The position numbers were made by a program, and so were the translations under genes. DNA of 64,000 nt from Anaerozeibacter quisquiliarum. Its GTDB lineage: Bacteria; Bacillota; Clostridia; Christensenellales; Aristaeellaceae. Each line of letters starts with the position of its first letter. Position 1 is the stretch's first letter. The notes under the pieces are model-generated. The model worked only from the letters and a program-made list of their open reading frames with translations, was not told where the DNA came from and ran no database searches. The DNA lies in the NCBI GenBank assembly GCA_051162045.1, contig JBISDI010000008.1. One strand, written 5' to 3'. Below are positions 1 through 8,044 of the stretch, one piece after another.

Positions 1-1695
1 CTGTTTGTGTTGGTGTCGGTCATCCCCATGCTGGCCATCGGCGCGGCGTCGCTTCGGCTTTTTTCTCAGTCGCTCGAGGACAATGGCGTGCGTGAGAGCG
101 CGACCTATCTGGAGTTTTTGGACGATCGCATGGGTCGGATCATGGCCGATATCCATAAGCAGGTGCTGCTCGCCGCGTACGATGACAGCATCGTGTCCTT
201 TTGCGAAGGCGACCGCGCCGATCCCGAGCAGGCGCTGTACGCGTCGCGCAGGCTGATCCGCTTGCAGGCCATGGAGAAGGCCCATTCGGTGATGCTGGTC
301 TTTGAGGACGGCAGCGCCATGCGCTACGCAAACAGTGACTATCCCAATGCGCGCATCATAGAAAACGCGGGCCTTGCGCCCATCGATCCATCGATCTTCA
401 AGATATACGACCGCTGGGCGGAACCCGCGGTGCGAAACGGCGAGCGCGTCGTTCCCTACGAGCGACTTGTGCTGGGCGACGGCGGCGCGCGGCCCATCGC
501 GCGGCTGATCGTCAACTACCCCGAATCGAAATTCGCCGCGCTGTACGAAGACTATCTGAGCGCCCACCCGGCCGATTTTTTTATTGTCAACAGTCAGGGC
601 GTCATCACCTCCTCGTCCGATGCGTCCGCGTTTGGGCAAGACGCCTTTCGGGCGCTGGGGCTCCCCCCGGATTACGCCGCATCTTCCGCCGGGCGTTTCC
701 ATACGGACGGCTATGTCTACACCCATCGCAGCAACGCGCGCTACGGATACACGCTAATGGAACGCACGCCAATGAGCTATTACAGCGGTATGTTCAGGCC
801 GGTGCTCACGCTGCTCCTCATGCTGTCGCTTGCGAGCATCCTGCTGGCGCTGACGCTCGGCGCGATCATGTCGGGCGCGTTTACCAAGCCGATCCGCAAC
901 CTGATCGGCCGCATGCGACGCGACAAGGGATCGATCGGCATTTCAAACGGGGATGAGCCTCGCAACGAAATCGCCATCCTCAACAGGGGCTACGACAGCA
1001 TCATCACCCAGCTCGAGACGGCCATCGCGCAGTATTACGAGGAGCAACGCATGAAGAAGGAGGCGCAGCTGCGCGCGCTGGAATTCCAGATCAACCCCCA
1101 CTTTCTGTATAACACCCTGTCGACCATTATCTGGCTGATCGACGCGGGCGAGGATGAACGCGCGATTGAGATCACGCAGGAGCTTTCCACATTCTTCCGC
1201 ATCAGCATCAGCAAGGGCAGGGATTACATCCCGCTCAAGGACGAGTTATTGCACGTCAAGCTGTACATCGACATACAAAAAGCGCGCTACAAGGATAAAA
1301 TCATCGTCGCCTACGATGCGCCGGAGGAACTGCTTTCACTGTTGACGCCCAAGCTCGTGCTGCAGCCGTTGGTTGAGAACTCCATCATCCACGCGATGCA
1401 GAAGCATCGAGACCGCACCTGCAGCATCCGGATCAGCGCCGCGCGGGATGGGGAAAATGTGTGGCTGGTCGTGGAGGATGACGGTGAGGCGCTCACCGAG
1501 GAAGGCGCGGCGGCGATGAATGCGTTTCTGATCGATCGGGGCGCGCAGGATGCGAACTTTGGCATCGGCATCTCCAACGTACACGACCGAATCCGGCTCA
1601 GTTTTGGCGAAGGCTACGGCTTGAGCTTTGCACGCGTGGACGGATGGACGCGCGCGACGCTGCGCATCCGCGCGATGTCCGAGGAGGGGGGATGA
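1..1695 (+). CDS. YesM-type sensor histidine kinase, 5'-truncated
   Basis: Membrane sensor kinase that should phosphorylate the response regulator encoded just downstream. The reading frame is open to base 1, so the true start lies outside the window. Visible parts: the end of a first membrane helix, an extracytoplasmic sensing region of about 230 residues, a second hydrophobic helix encoded near 800-880, a HAMP-like linker, then the His_kinase family block EFQINPHFLYNTL with the phospho-acceptor His codon at 1099-1101. The ATPase part shows an N box (QPLVENSIIHA) and a glycine box (NFGIGISNVHDRI). This is the LytS/YesM class, which usually senses extracellular sugars or glycans. It ends 4 bases before the regulator start, so the two are co-translated. 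The ABC importer downstream is the likely target. Confidence 0.93.
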   Translation: MFVLVSVIPMLAIGAASLRLFSQSLEDNGVRESATYLEFLDDRMGRIMADIHKQVLLAAYDDSIVSFCEGDRADPEQALYASRRLIRLQAMEKAHSVMLVFEDGSAMRYANSDYPNARIIENAGLAPIDPSIFKIYDRWAEPAVRNGERVVPYERLVLGDGGARPIARLIVNYPESKFAALYEDYLSAHPADFFIVNSQGVITSSSDASAFGQDAFRALGLPPDYAASSAGRFHTDGYVYTHRSNARYGYTLMERTPMSYYSGMFRPVLTLLLMLSLASILLALTLGAIMSGAFTKPIRNLIGRMRRDKGSIGISNGDEPRNEIAILNRGYDSIITQLETAIAQYYEEQRMKKEAQLRALEFQINPHFLYNTLSTIIWLIDAGEDERAIEITQELSTFFRISISKGRDYIPLKDELLHVKLYIDIQKARYKDKIIVAYDAPEELLSLLTPKLVLQPLVENSIIHAMQKHRDRTCSIRISAARDGENVWLVVEDDGEALTEEGAAAMNAFLIDRGAQDANFGIGISNVHDRIRLSFGEGYGLSFARVDGWTRATLRIRAMSEEGG

Positions 1696-1699
1696 GCCT

Positions 1700-2581
1700 A
1701 TGTATCGGATGCTGATCGTCGACGATGAGCCGCTGATTGCCCAGGGCATGAGCCGCGCGGTCGAGCGCACGCGGCTTTTCGAGGTCGCCACCGCAAATGA
1801 CGGGCGTGAGGCGCTGGACCTTCTCATGGGAAAGCCGTTCGACGCGATGCTGCTGGACATCGCGATGCCCGACATGGATGGACTTCAGCTGATGGAGGCG
1901 CTTTCCTCGCGCGGCATGGTGCCGGAGACCGTGGTCATTTCCGGATTTGAGGAATTCGACTACGCGCAGCGGGCCATGAGCTACGGCGCGAAGGATTATA
2001 TCCTGAAACCTGTGTCCCCCAAGGATGTGGCGGCGATCGCCGTGCGGCTGAGCGAAAAGTTGGACGCCCGAAGGCGCGAACAACGCGAACGCGAGGAACT
2101 GCGCCGGTTTGTGAAAACGCAACGCGACGTCATCAACGAAATGCTGAACGCGCGCGAGCCGCTCGATCCGGCGCGGCTGGAAAGCCTGCTCGAAGGGGTT
2201 CCCGGGGAGGGGCCAATCGACTCCGACGAAAAGGAAAAGCGGATTGCCCGCCGCGTTCGCAGTTGTCTCGAAGAAAATTACGCCGACAGCGCGCTGACGG
2301 TCAACGGCATTGCGCAGGCCATGAATTACTCAGCCAATTACCTCGGGAACGCGTTCAGGCGCGAATACGGCATGACGGTCAGCGATTACCTGACCCGGCT
2401 GCGCATCGACATTGCGCGCAAGCTAATGGAGGACACGGGTCTGAAATTCTACGAAATCGCGTTCCGCGTGGGTTTCAACGACCAACACTATTTCAGCAGG
2501 ATATTTCGCAGGGTCGTCGGCCTCTCGCCGAGGGAATACCGGGTCAGACATGCGCGCTCGACGATGGATGATCACGAATGA
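1700..2581 (+). CDS. YesN-type response regulator, receiver plus AraC-family DNA-binding domain
   Basis: Cytoplasmic transcription regulator of 293 residues. The receiver domain starts MYRMLIVDDE, has the phospho-acceptor Asp at residue 53 (LLDIAMPD) and the conserved Lys in DYILKPV. The C-terminal ~100 residues form an AraC-type double helix-turn-helix (NYLGNAFRREYGMTVSDYL, then IAFRVGFNDQHYFSRIFRR). The ATG at 1700 was chosen because a GAGGAGGGGG ribosome site at 1681-1690 sits in the end of the kinase gene at good spacing; a longer frame upstream overlaps the kinase and adds only Arg-rich shadow sequence. Partner of the kinase above; probable activator of the ABC operon at 2737. Confidence 0.92.
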   Translation: MYRMLIVDDEPLIAQGMSRAVERTRLFEVATANDGREALDLLMGKPFDAMLLDIAMPDMDGLQLMEALSSRGMVPETVVISGFEEFDYAQRAMSYGAKDYILKPVSPKDVAAIAVRLSEKLDARRREQREREELRRFVKTQRDVINEMLNAREPLDPARLESLLEGVPGEGPIDSDEKEKRIARRVRSCLEENYADSALTVNGIAQAMNYSANYLGNAFRREYGMTVSDYLTRLRIDIARKLMEDTGLKFYEIAFRVGFNDQHYFSRIFRRVVGLSPREYRVRHARSTMDDHE

Positions 2582-2736
2582 GTCGGGATACCTGAAAACC
2601 ATCCGGATATATCGTTGATTTGTCCACATTTTTGCTGGAATCTGTGCATTTCAAACCGGGACGCTTCGCGGTACAATGTTGGTGACAGGATGTAAATGCG
2701 AAGCGCATTGCACCGAAATCAAGGAGGTATTGGGCT

Positions 2737-3726
2737 ATGAAGAAACTCATCTCCCTTGCCGTGGCACTCATGTTCGTCATAGGCATGGCCGTCGGCACCG
2801 TTGCCGAGCAGAAGGACATCTCCGAGTACACGGTCGCGATGATCGTCAAGCAGAGCGATCCCTGGTTCGACGACATGACGATCGGCATCGAGCAGCTCGC
2901 CGCCGAGACGGGCATCAACGCCTACGTGCTCACCCCCGAAAGCGGCGATCCGGCGCTGCAGATTGCGATCATGGAAGACCTGATCTCCCAGGGCGTCGAC
3001 GCCATCTGCGTCGTGCCCAATGACCCGCAGGCGCTGATCCCCACGATCAAGAAGGCGCAGGAAGCCGGTATCGTCGTTGTCACGCATGAAGCGCCTGGCA
3101 TCGCCGACAGTGTGGATCTGGACGTCGAAGCCTTTGTCAACAAGGAATTCGGCGCGACGATGGGCAAGGCCGTCCTGGAAGCGACCGGCGGAAAGGGCAA
3201 GTATGCCGGCTTCGTCGGCGGTCTGACGATGGACACCCACATGGCTTGGTACAACGGCGCGGTCGAGTATCTGGCCGAGAACGCCCCCGAGCTCGTCAAC
3301 ATCTCCGCCGAGCCGTTTGAAGATCGCAACAGCATCGAGACCGCTTACGACAAGACCGTTGAGCTGCTCAAGGCCAATCCCGACCTGACCGCCATCTTCG
3401 ACTGCTCCGCGCACGGCGGCGGCATCGCGCAGGCGATCAAGGACAAGGGCCGCGAGGACATCGCCGTCATCTCCCTGGCGATTCCCTCGATGTCGGCGAG
3501 CTACATCAAGGACGGCTCCATGAAGCACGGCCAGGCTTGGCGCCCCGCCGATGCCGGCTATGCCACCTGCTACGCGGCCTACCTGATGGCGTCCGGTCAG
3601 GGCGTCAAGACCGGCGACAGCCTCAAGATCACCGGCTATGAAGATATCCAGGTCGACGGCAAGATCGCCTACGGCAACGCGCCGCTGATCTTCACCGCCG
3701 AGAACATCGACGACTTCAACTTCTAA
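2737..3726 (+). CDS. Sugar ABC transporter substrate-binding protein (periplasmic-binding family 4, RbsB-like)
   Basis: Extracytoplasmic sugar-binding protein of 329 residues. It has a signal peptide (MKKLISLAVALMFVIGMAVG) followed by a two-lobe binding fold of the RbsB/MglB class (IVKQSDPWFDDM, SQGVDAICVVPNDP, LTAIFDCSAHGGGIAQAI). No lipobox Cys is evident after the hydrophobic stretch, so it may be released or anchored in another way. AAGGAGGT lies at about 2722, well spaced from the ATG. A weak promoter-like pair is present upstream (TTTCAA near 2649, TACAAT at 2672-2677). A strong stem-loop follows the gene. The substrate cannot be read from sequence; the downstream SIS isomerase hints at a hexulose or related sugar. 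Confidence 0.93.
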   Translation: MKKLISLAVALMFVIGMAVGTVAEQKDISEYTVAMIVKQSDPWFDDMTIGIEQLAAETGINAYVLTPESGDPALQIAIMEDLISQGVDAICVVPNDPQALIPTIKKAQEAGIVVVTHEAPGIADSVDLDVEAFVNKEFGATMGKAVLEATGGKGKYAGFVGGLTMDTHMAWYNGAVEYLAENAPELVNISAEPFEDRNSIETAYDKTVELLKANPDLTAIFDCSAHGGGIAQAIKDKGREDIAVISLAIPSMSASYIKDGSMKHGQAWRPADAGYATCYAAYLMASGQGVKTGDSLKITGYEDIQVDGKIAYGNAPLIFTAENIDDFNF

Positions 3727-3742
3727 TCCGGACGACCGGTGC

Positions 3743-3787
3743 ATGGAGGGGCTGCAGCGCTGGAAAAGGGCGCTACAGCCCCTCCAT
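3743..3787 (+). other. Intercistronic stem-loop after the binding-protein gene
   Basis: ATGGAGGGGCTG at 3743-3754 pairs with CAGCCCCTCCAT at 3776-3787, and an inner AGCGC/GCGCT helix extends it. No U-run follows. The position between a binding-protein gene and its ATPase gene suggests an mRNA-stabilising or attenuating hairpin that lowers downstream expression. Confidence 0.7.
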
Positions 3788-3804
3788 AAAATGGAGGAAT
3801 CGCC

Positions 3805-5340
3805 ATGCCCGAAACCATGCTGCGCGCCGAGCACATTTTCAAGGCCTTCGTCGGCGTCCAGGCGCTGAACGACGTGAGCCTTGTGATCAACAGCGGCGAG
3901 ATTCACTGCCTTGCCGGGGAAAACGGCTCCGGAAAATCCACATTTGTCAAGACGGTCTCCGGCGTCTATGCGCCCGACGCTGGCACCATTGCGCTGAACG
4001 GTCACGTGTACGCCCGACTGACGCCGAACCAGGCGATGAACGAAGGCGTGCAGGTCATCTATCAGGATCTGTCGCTGTTCGACCACATGACGGTCGCCGA
4101 AAACATCGCCATCAGCCATCTGCGGCAGTTGGGCCGAAAGACCGTCAACTGGTCCGAGGTTTACAAAATCGCCAAAGAGCAAACCCGGCGCATTGGCGTG
4201 ACGCTCGACCTGAACGCCACCATTCGTGAGACGCCGATGGCCAACCGCCAACTGACGGCCATCTGCCGTGCGCTCGCGCAAAACGCGAAGATCCTGTTCA
4301 TGGACGAGCCGACGACCGCGCTCACCAAGCAGGAGGTCGACAACCTCTTAAACGTTGCCCGGGAATTGAAGCAAAAGGGGTTGGCCATCGTCTTCATCAG
4401 CCACAAGCTGGACGAGGTGTTCGCGGTGGCGGATAAGATCACTATATTCCGCGACGGGAACAAGGTGGGCGATTTCGCCTCGTCGGAGCTTGACCGCAAG
4501 ACACTCGCCTACCAAATGACCGGTCGGGACGTCGAGTACCCGCGCTACCGGCGATCGATCCGTGACGACGCGGTGCTGATGGAGCTGCGCGGCCTCACAA
4601 AACCCGGGCATTACGAGGACATCAGCTTCAAAATCCGCAAAGGCGACATCCTGGGCGTGACCGGATTGCTGGGCTCGGGCCGTACGGAGTTGGCGCTCTC
4701 GCTGTTCGGGCTGAACCCGCCGTCGAAGGGCGAGGTGCTTTTTGAGGGCAAGCCGGCAGATATCCGCTCGCCCAAGCACGCGAAGAAGATCGGCATCGCG
4801 CTGTTGCCGGAGGACAGAGCCACGCAGGGTATGTTCCGCGAGCGCAGCATCCGTGAAAACCTTTCCTCGGCGTTGGTGGACGATATATCGCCCGGCGGCC
4901 TGCTTGACCGGACGTGCGAGGAGGCGCTCGCCGAAGATGGCGTGAAGCGGCTGCGCGTGCGCACGCCGTCCGTCGAAACATTGATCGGCTCGCTCTCCGG
5001 CGGCAACCAGCAAAAGGGCGTCGTGGCAAAGTGGATCGGCACCAAGCCCAAGCTGTTCATCATGGACTCGCCGACCATGGGCGTCGACATCGGTTCCAAG
5101 GCGGAAATCTACGAAATCATTCAGTCGTTCGCCGCAGAAGGCATGGCCATCATTCTGATCACCGACGAGATCGAGGAGTTGCTGGCCAACGCCAACCGCG
5201 TCATGATCATGGCTGGACATCGCGCGGCGGCGCTGCTGGACGAGGAAGAACTGGGCAAACCCGGCGTCGAGCGGCAAATCGCCGAGCTGGTCGGCGGCGC
5301 GACGCGCGAGGGAAGAGGGGACGGGCGGCATGAGGCGTAA
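3805..5340 (+). CDS. Sugar ABC transporter ATPase with two ABC domains (RbsA/MglA class)
   Basis: Cytoplasmic ATPase of 511 residues that energises the importer. The first ABC domain has Walker A GENGSGKST and Walker B ILFMDEPTTALT, while its signature region is the divergent ANRQLTAICRAL usual for this class. The second domain has a degenerate P-loop (GLLGSGRTEL), a clear signature LSGGNQQK and Walker B LFIMDSPTMGVDIG. This asymmetry is normal for RbsA-type proteins. GGAGGAATCGCC precedes the ATG. The gene overlaps the next permease by 11 bases, so this is one operon. Confidence 0.95.
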   Translation: MPETMLRAEHIFKAFVGVQALNDVSLVINSGEIHCLAGENGSGKSTFVKTVSGVYAPDAGTIALNGHVYARLTPNQAMNEGVQVIYQDLSLFDHMTVAENIAISHLRQLGRKTVNWSEVYKIAKEQTRRIGVTLDLNATIRETPMANRQLTAICRALAQNAKILFMDEPTTALTKQEVDNLLNVARELKQKGLAIVFISHKLDEVFAVADKITIFRDGNKVGDFASSELDRKTLAYQMTGRDVEYPRYRRSIRDDAVLMELRGLTKPGHYEDISFKIRKGDILGVTGLLGSGRTELALSLFGLNPPSKGEVLFEGKPADIRSPKHAKKIGIALLPEDRATQGMFRERSIRENLSSALVDDISPGGLLDRTCEEALAEDGVKRLRVRTPSVETLIGSLSGGNQQKGVVAKWIGTKPKLFIMDSPTMGVDIGSKAEIYEIIQSFAAEGMAIILITDEIEELLANANRVMIMAGHRAAALLDEEELGKPGVERQIAELVGGATREGRGDGRHEA

Positions 5341-6331
5341 GATTGTCAACGGTTCGGAGGGGATTCTGCTCGCGATCATCGCGATATACTGCGCGGTCGT
5401 GGCGGTGGTCAACCCCGCCTTTTTGAGCGCGGAGACGCTGTTTGACACCATCCGCTCATCCTCGTCCACGCTGATCGTCGCGATGGGGCTGCTGGTCGTC
5501 ATGCTGTCGGGCGGCATCGACGTGTCGTTCATGGCGACGGCGCTCTTCGGAAGCTACGTGACCGCGCACATCATGATCCTGAACGGCATCGACAACCTGT
5601 GGTTTGCGTTTGCGCTGTCGGGCGTAATGGGCCTCGTGCTCGGCATGGTCAATGCGCTGTTGGTCCACTGGACAAAGCTGCCGGCGTTCATCATCACGCT
5701 CGGCACCCAAAACTTCTACCACGGCGCAATGACCACCTTCATAAGCGCAAAGACCTACGGCGCGGGTGTCATTCCGAAAAGCCTGTCCGCCTTCGGCTCC
5801 GGCACGCTGTTCAAGGTATCGACGAACACCGGCGTCATGGGGCTTACGGTGTCGGTGATCCCGGTCGCCATCGTGGTGGCGCTTACCTGGTTCATCATCA
5901 ACCGCACGATGATCGGCCGGGGCGTGCTCGCGCTTGGCAATTCCGAGGAATCCGCTGTGCGCGCGGGTTTCAGTCCCTTGAAAATCCGGCTGTTCGCCTA
6001 CGGCTACATCGGCCTACTGGCCGGCATCATGGGCATCGTCTACATATCGCAGGTCAACGCCGTGTACCCGAACAAGCTGGTCGGCGGCGAATTGATGATC
6101 ATCGCGGGCGCGGTCATCGGCGGCACGAAGGCCACCGGCGGACAGGGCAAGGTGCTGGGCGTGCTGCTCGGCAGTTCGGTGATCTATCTGCTCAATTCCA
6201 CATTGATCTTCCTGGGTCTCTCGTCCTCTTGGAATGATTTGTTCATCGGGACACTGCTCGTGGTTTCGGTCGCAATCACATCGTACCAGGCGCGCGTAAA
6301 GAACCGCCGGAATCTGATCTTCGTCGACTGA
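5330..6331 (+). CDS. Sugar ABC transporter permease (RbsC class), first subunit
   Basis: Integral membrane subunit of 333 residues with roughly nine or ten hydrophobic helices and the BPD_transp_2 pattern (VVMLSGGIDVSFMATALFGSYV, then GGTKATGGQGKVLGVLLGS in the cytoplasmic coupling region). It overlaps the ATPase gene by 11 bases and is followed 12 bases later by a second, different permease, so the channel is probably a heterodimer rather than the RbsC homodimer of E. coli. Confidence 0.94.
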   Translation: MRRKIVNGSEGILLAIIAIYCAVVAVVNPAFLSAETLFDTIRSSSSTLIVAMGLLVVMLSGGIDVSFMATALFGSYVTAHIMILNGIDNLWFAFALSGVMGLVLGMVNALLVHWTKLPAFIITLGTQNFYHGAMTTFISAKTYGAGVIPKSLSAFGSGTLFKVSTNTGVMGLTVSVIPVAIVVALTWFIINRTMIGRGVLALGNSEESAVRAGFSPLKIRLFAYGYIGLLAGIMGIVYISQVNAVYPNKLVGGELMIIAGAVIGGTKATGGQGKVLGVLLGSSVIYLLNSTLIFLGLSSSWNDLFIGTLLVVSVAITSYQARVKNRRNLIFVD

Positions 6332-6343
6332 GGGGGGAACAAT

Positions 6344-7360
6344 ATGCAGAGACTCAAAAAAGCGGTGCGCGCCGATCGGAACCTGTACATTCTGCTGAGC
6401 GTCACCCTACTGGTCGTGGCCGCGTTCGCATTTTCGCTGGGGCAGGCGATGTTTTCCGGCCGGAACCTGCGCTCCATGTCCTACCAGATTCCCGAGTTCG
6501 GCTTCGTGGCACTGGGCATGATGCTGTCGTTCATGATCGGCGGCATCGACCTGTCGATTGTCGCGAACGCCAACACCTCCGGCATCTTCGCCGCGATGAT
6601 TCTGACCGGGCGCTGGTTCCCGGGCTTGTCCACGCCTGCCGCGATTGCGGCGGCGGTCACTGTGGCGATGCTCAGCTCGGCGCTTTTCGGGTTGTTCAAC
6701 GGCTTGCTCATCGCGAAGCTATCGGCGACGCCCCTGATTGCGACGCTGGGTACGATGATGCTGTACAGCGGCATCGGCATGGCGATGACCGGTGGCGCGG
6801 GCTTGACCGGGCTGCCCGAGGCGTTCGCAAAATTCGGCACGGCGGAGCTCTCCGGCGTTCCGGTGATCTTTGTGATGCTCGTCGCCTGCGCGCTGATCCT
6901 GTCGCTGCTGCTCGGCCGCACCGCCTACGGGCGCAAACTCTATCTGTACGGCGGCAACGCGACGGCCGCTCGCTTTTCGGCGATTGACAACGAGCGCATG
7001 GCGATCTCGGTATTCCTACTCTCGGGCATCCTCGCGGGCATCGCGGGGCTGATCATCATCAGCCGCGTCAACTCCGCGAAGGTGGGCTACGGCGACACCT
7101 ATCTGCTGCAGGCGATGCTCGTGTGCGTCATCGGCGGCATCCACCCCGACGGCGGGCGCGGCAAGGTGGCGGGCGTCGTGCTCGCCATCGCGCTGATGCA
7201 GCTGCTCTCCAGCGCATTCACGATCTGGCGCTTCTCGCCCTACGCCAAGAAGCTGATCTGGGGGTCGATCCTGATCATCGTCATGGGGCTCAACTACATC
7301 TCCGACCGGCAGGCCGCGCGCGTGCGGCTAAAGAAGGCTCCGGCCAAGGCACAACCATAA
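6344..7360 (+). CDS. Sugar ABC transporter permease (RbsC class), second subunit
   Basis: Integral membrane protein of 338 residues, the same family as the preceding gene. Family segments include MMLSFMIGGIDLSIVANAN and CVIGGIHPDGGRGKVAGVVLA, which correspond to the membrane-embedded substrate path and the ATPase-contacting loop. AGGGGGGAAC precedes the ATG. It ends 20 bases before the SIS-domain gene, whose own GGAGG follows the stop, so transport and first metabolic step appear co-expressed. Confidence 0.94.
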   Translation: MQRLKKAVRADRNLYILLSVTLLVVAAFAFSLGQAMFSGRNLRSMSYQIPEFGFVALGMMLSFMIGGIDLSIVANANTSGIFAAMILTGRWFPGLSTPAAIAAAVTVAMLSSALFGLFNGLLIAKLSATPLIATLGTMMLYSGIGMAMTGGAGLTGLPEAFAKFGTAELSGVPVIFVMLVACALILSLLLGRTAYGRKLYLYGGNATAARFSAIDNERMAISVFLLSGILAGIAGLIIISRVNSAKVGYGDTYLLQAMLVCVIGGIHPDGGRGKVAGVVLAIALMQLLSSAFTIWRFSPYAKKLIWGSILIIVMGLNYISDRQAARVRLKKAPAKAQP

Positions 7361-7380
7361 CACGAACGGAGGCACGCCAT

Positions 7381-7953
7381 ATGAACATTCAAGAGCGCTA
7401 TACCGCCCTGTATGAGACCGTTCTTTCCGAGCACCGGTCCGCCTTTGAGCGCCAGGACATCCAAGAACTTTCCCGGTTCATGGACGTCCTCAAGCGTGCG
7501 GATCGCATCTTTGTGATGGGCGTTGGGCGCGAGGGCATCGCCGCGCGCGGCTTCGCGATGCGGCTGATGCACCTCGGCAAGCAAGTCCATTGGATTTGGG
7601 ACGACACCACGCCCGGTATGCACGCGGGCGACCTGTTCATCGCGGTCAACGGCTCCGGCCAGATCGGCCACATCCACTACGTCGTGGAGCAGGCGAAGCG
7701 GTCAGGCGCGACCATTGCGGTTATCACCGGTTCCCCCCGCCAGAAGACCCCCGCGCTCGCCGACATCGTGCTCTTCGTACCGGCGGCGGTGTTCAATGGG
7801 ACCGACGAGCGGTGCGCCCCGTCGATCCAGCCCATGGGGAACCTCTTTGAGCAGCACTGCTTTTTGCTGTACGACATCATCGTGATGCTCCTGGAGGAAG
7901 CGCTCAACCTGTCGCACGACGAAATGGAGGGCCGTCACCGCAACGTGGAGTAA
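7381..7953 (+). CDS. SIS-domain sugar-phosphate isomerase, 6-phospho-3-hexuloisomerase-like
   Basis: Cytoplasmic protein of 190 residues made of one SIS domain. It resembles 6-phospho-3-hexuloisomerase: RIFVMGVGREGIAARGFAMR near the N-terminus, a phosphosugar loop (VNGSGQIGHIHYVVE), and a C-terminal block SIQPMGNLFEQ. The start at 7381 follows CGGAGG; a longer frame would overlap the permease. No hexulose-6-phosphate synthase gene is nearby, so the enzyme may act on a related ketose phosphate made from the imported sugar. The exact substrate is an inference. Confidence 0.82.
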   Translation: MNIQERYTALYETVLSEHRSAFERQDIQELSRFMDVLKRADRIFVMGVGREGIAARGFAMRLMHLGKQVHWIWDDTTPGMHAGDLFIAVNGSGQIGHIHYVVEQAKRSGATIAVITGSPRQKTPALADIVLFVPAAVFNGTDERCAPSIQPMGNLFEQHCFLLYDIIVMLLEEALNLSHDEMEGRHRNVE

Positions 7954-8015
7954 ACCGCATTGCGACCGGCCCGTTCAGTCCAGTTTCGCGCGTACAACTT
8001 AATCATAAGGGATAT

Positions 8016-8039
8016 GGCGCCACAGCCTCTGTCGGCGCC
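8016..8039. terminator. Stem-loop between convergent genes, likely bidirectional terminator
   Basis: GGCGCC-ACAG at 8016-8025 pairs with CTGT-(C)-GGCGCC at 8029-8039 with one bulged base. It sits in the 91-base gap between the sugar operon (+) and the IMP dehydrogenase gene (-). The flanks are only moderately U-rich (CTATTCTATT on the + side). Confidence 0.55.
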
Positions 8040-8044
8040 CTATT

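Noticed and set aside
2719..4281. A 520-codon minus-strand frame opposite the first binding-protein gene
   Set aside because: Antisense shadow; it also crosses a strong intercistronic hairpin and the ATPase start.
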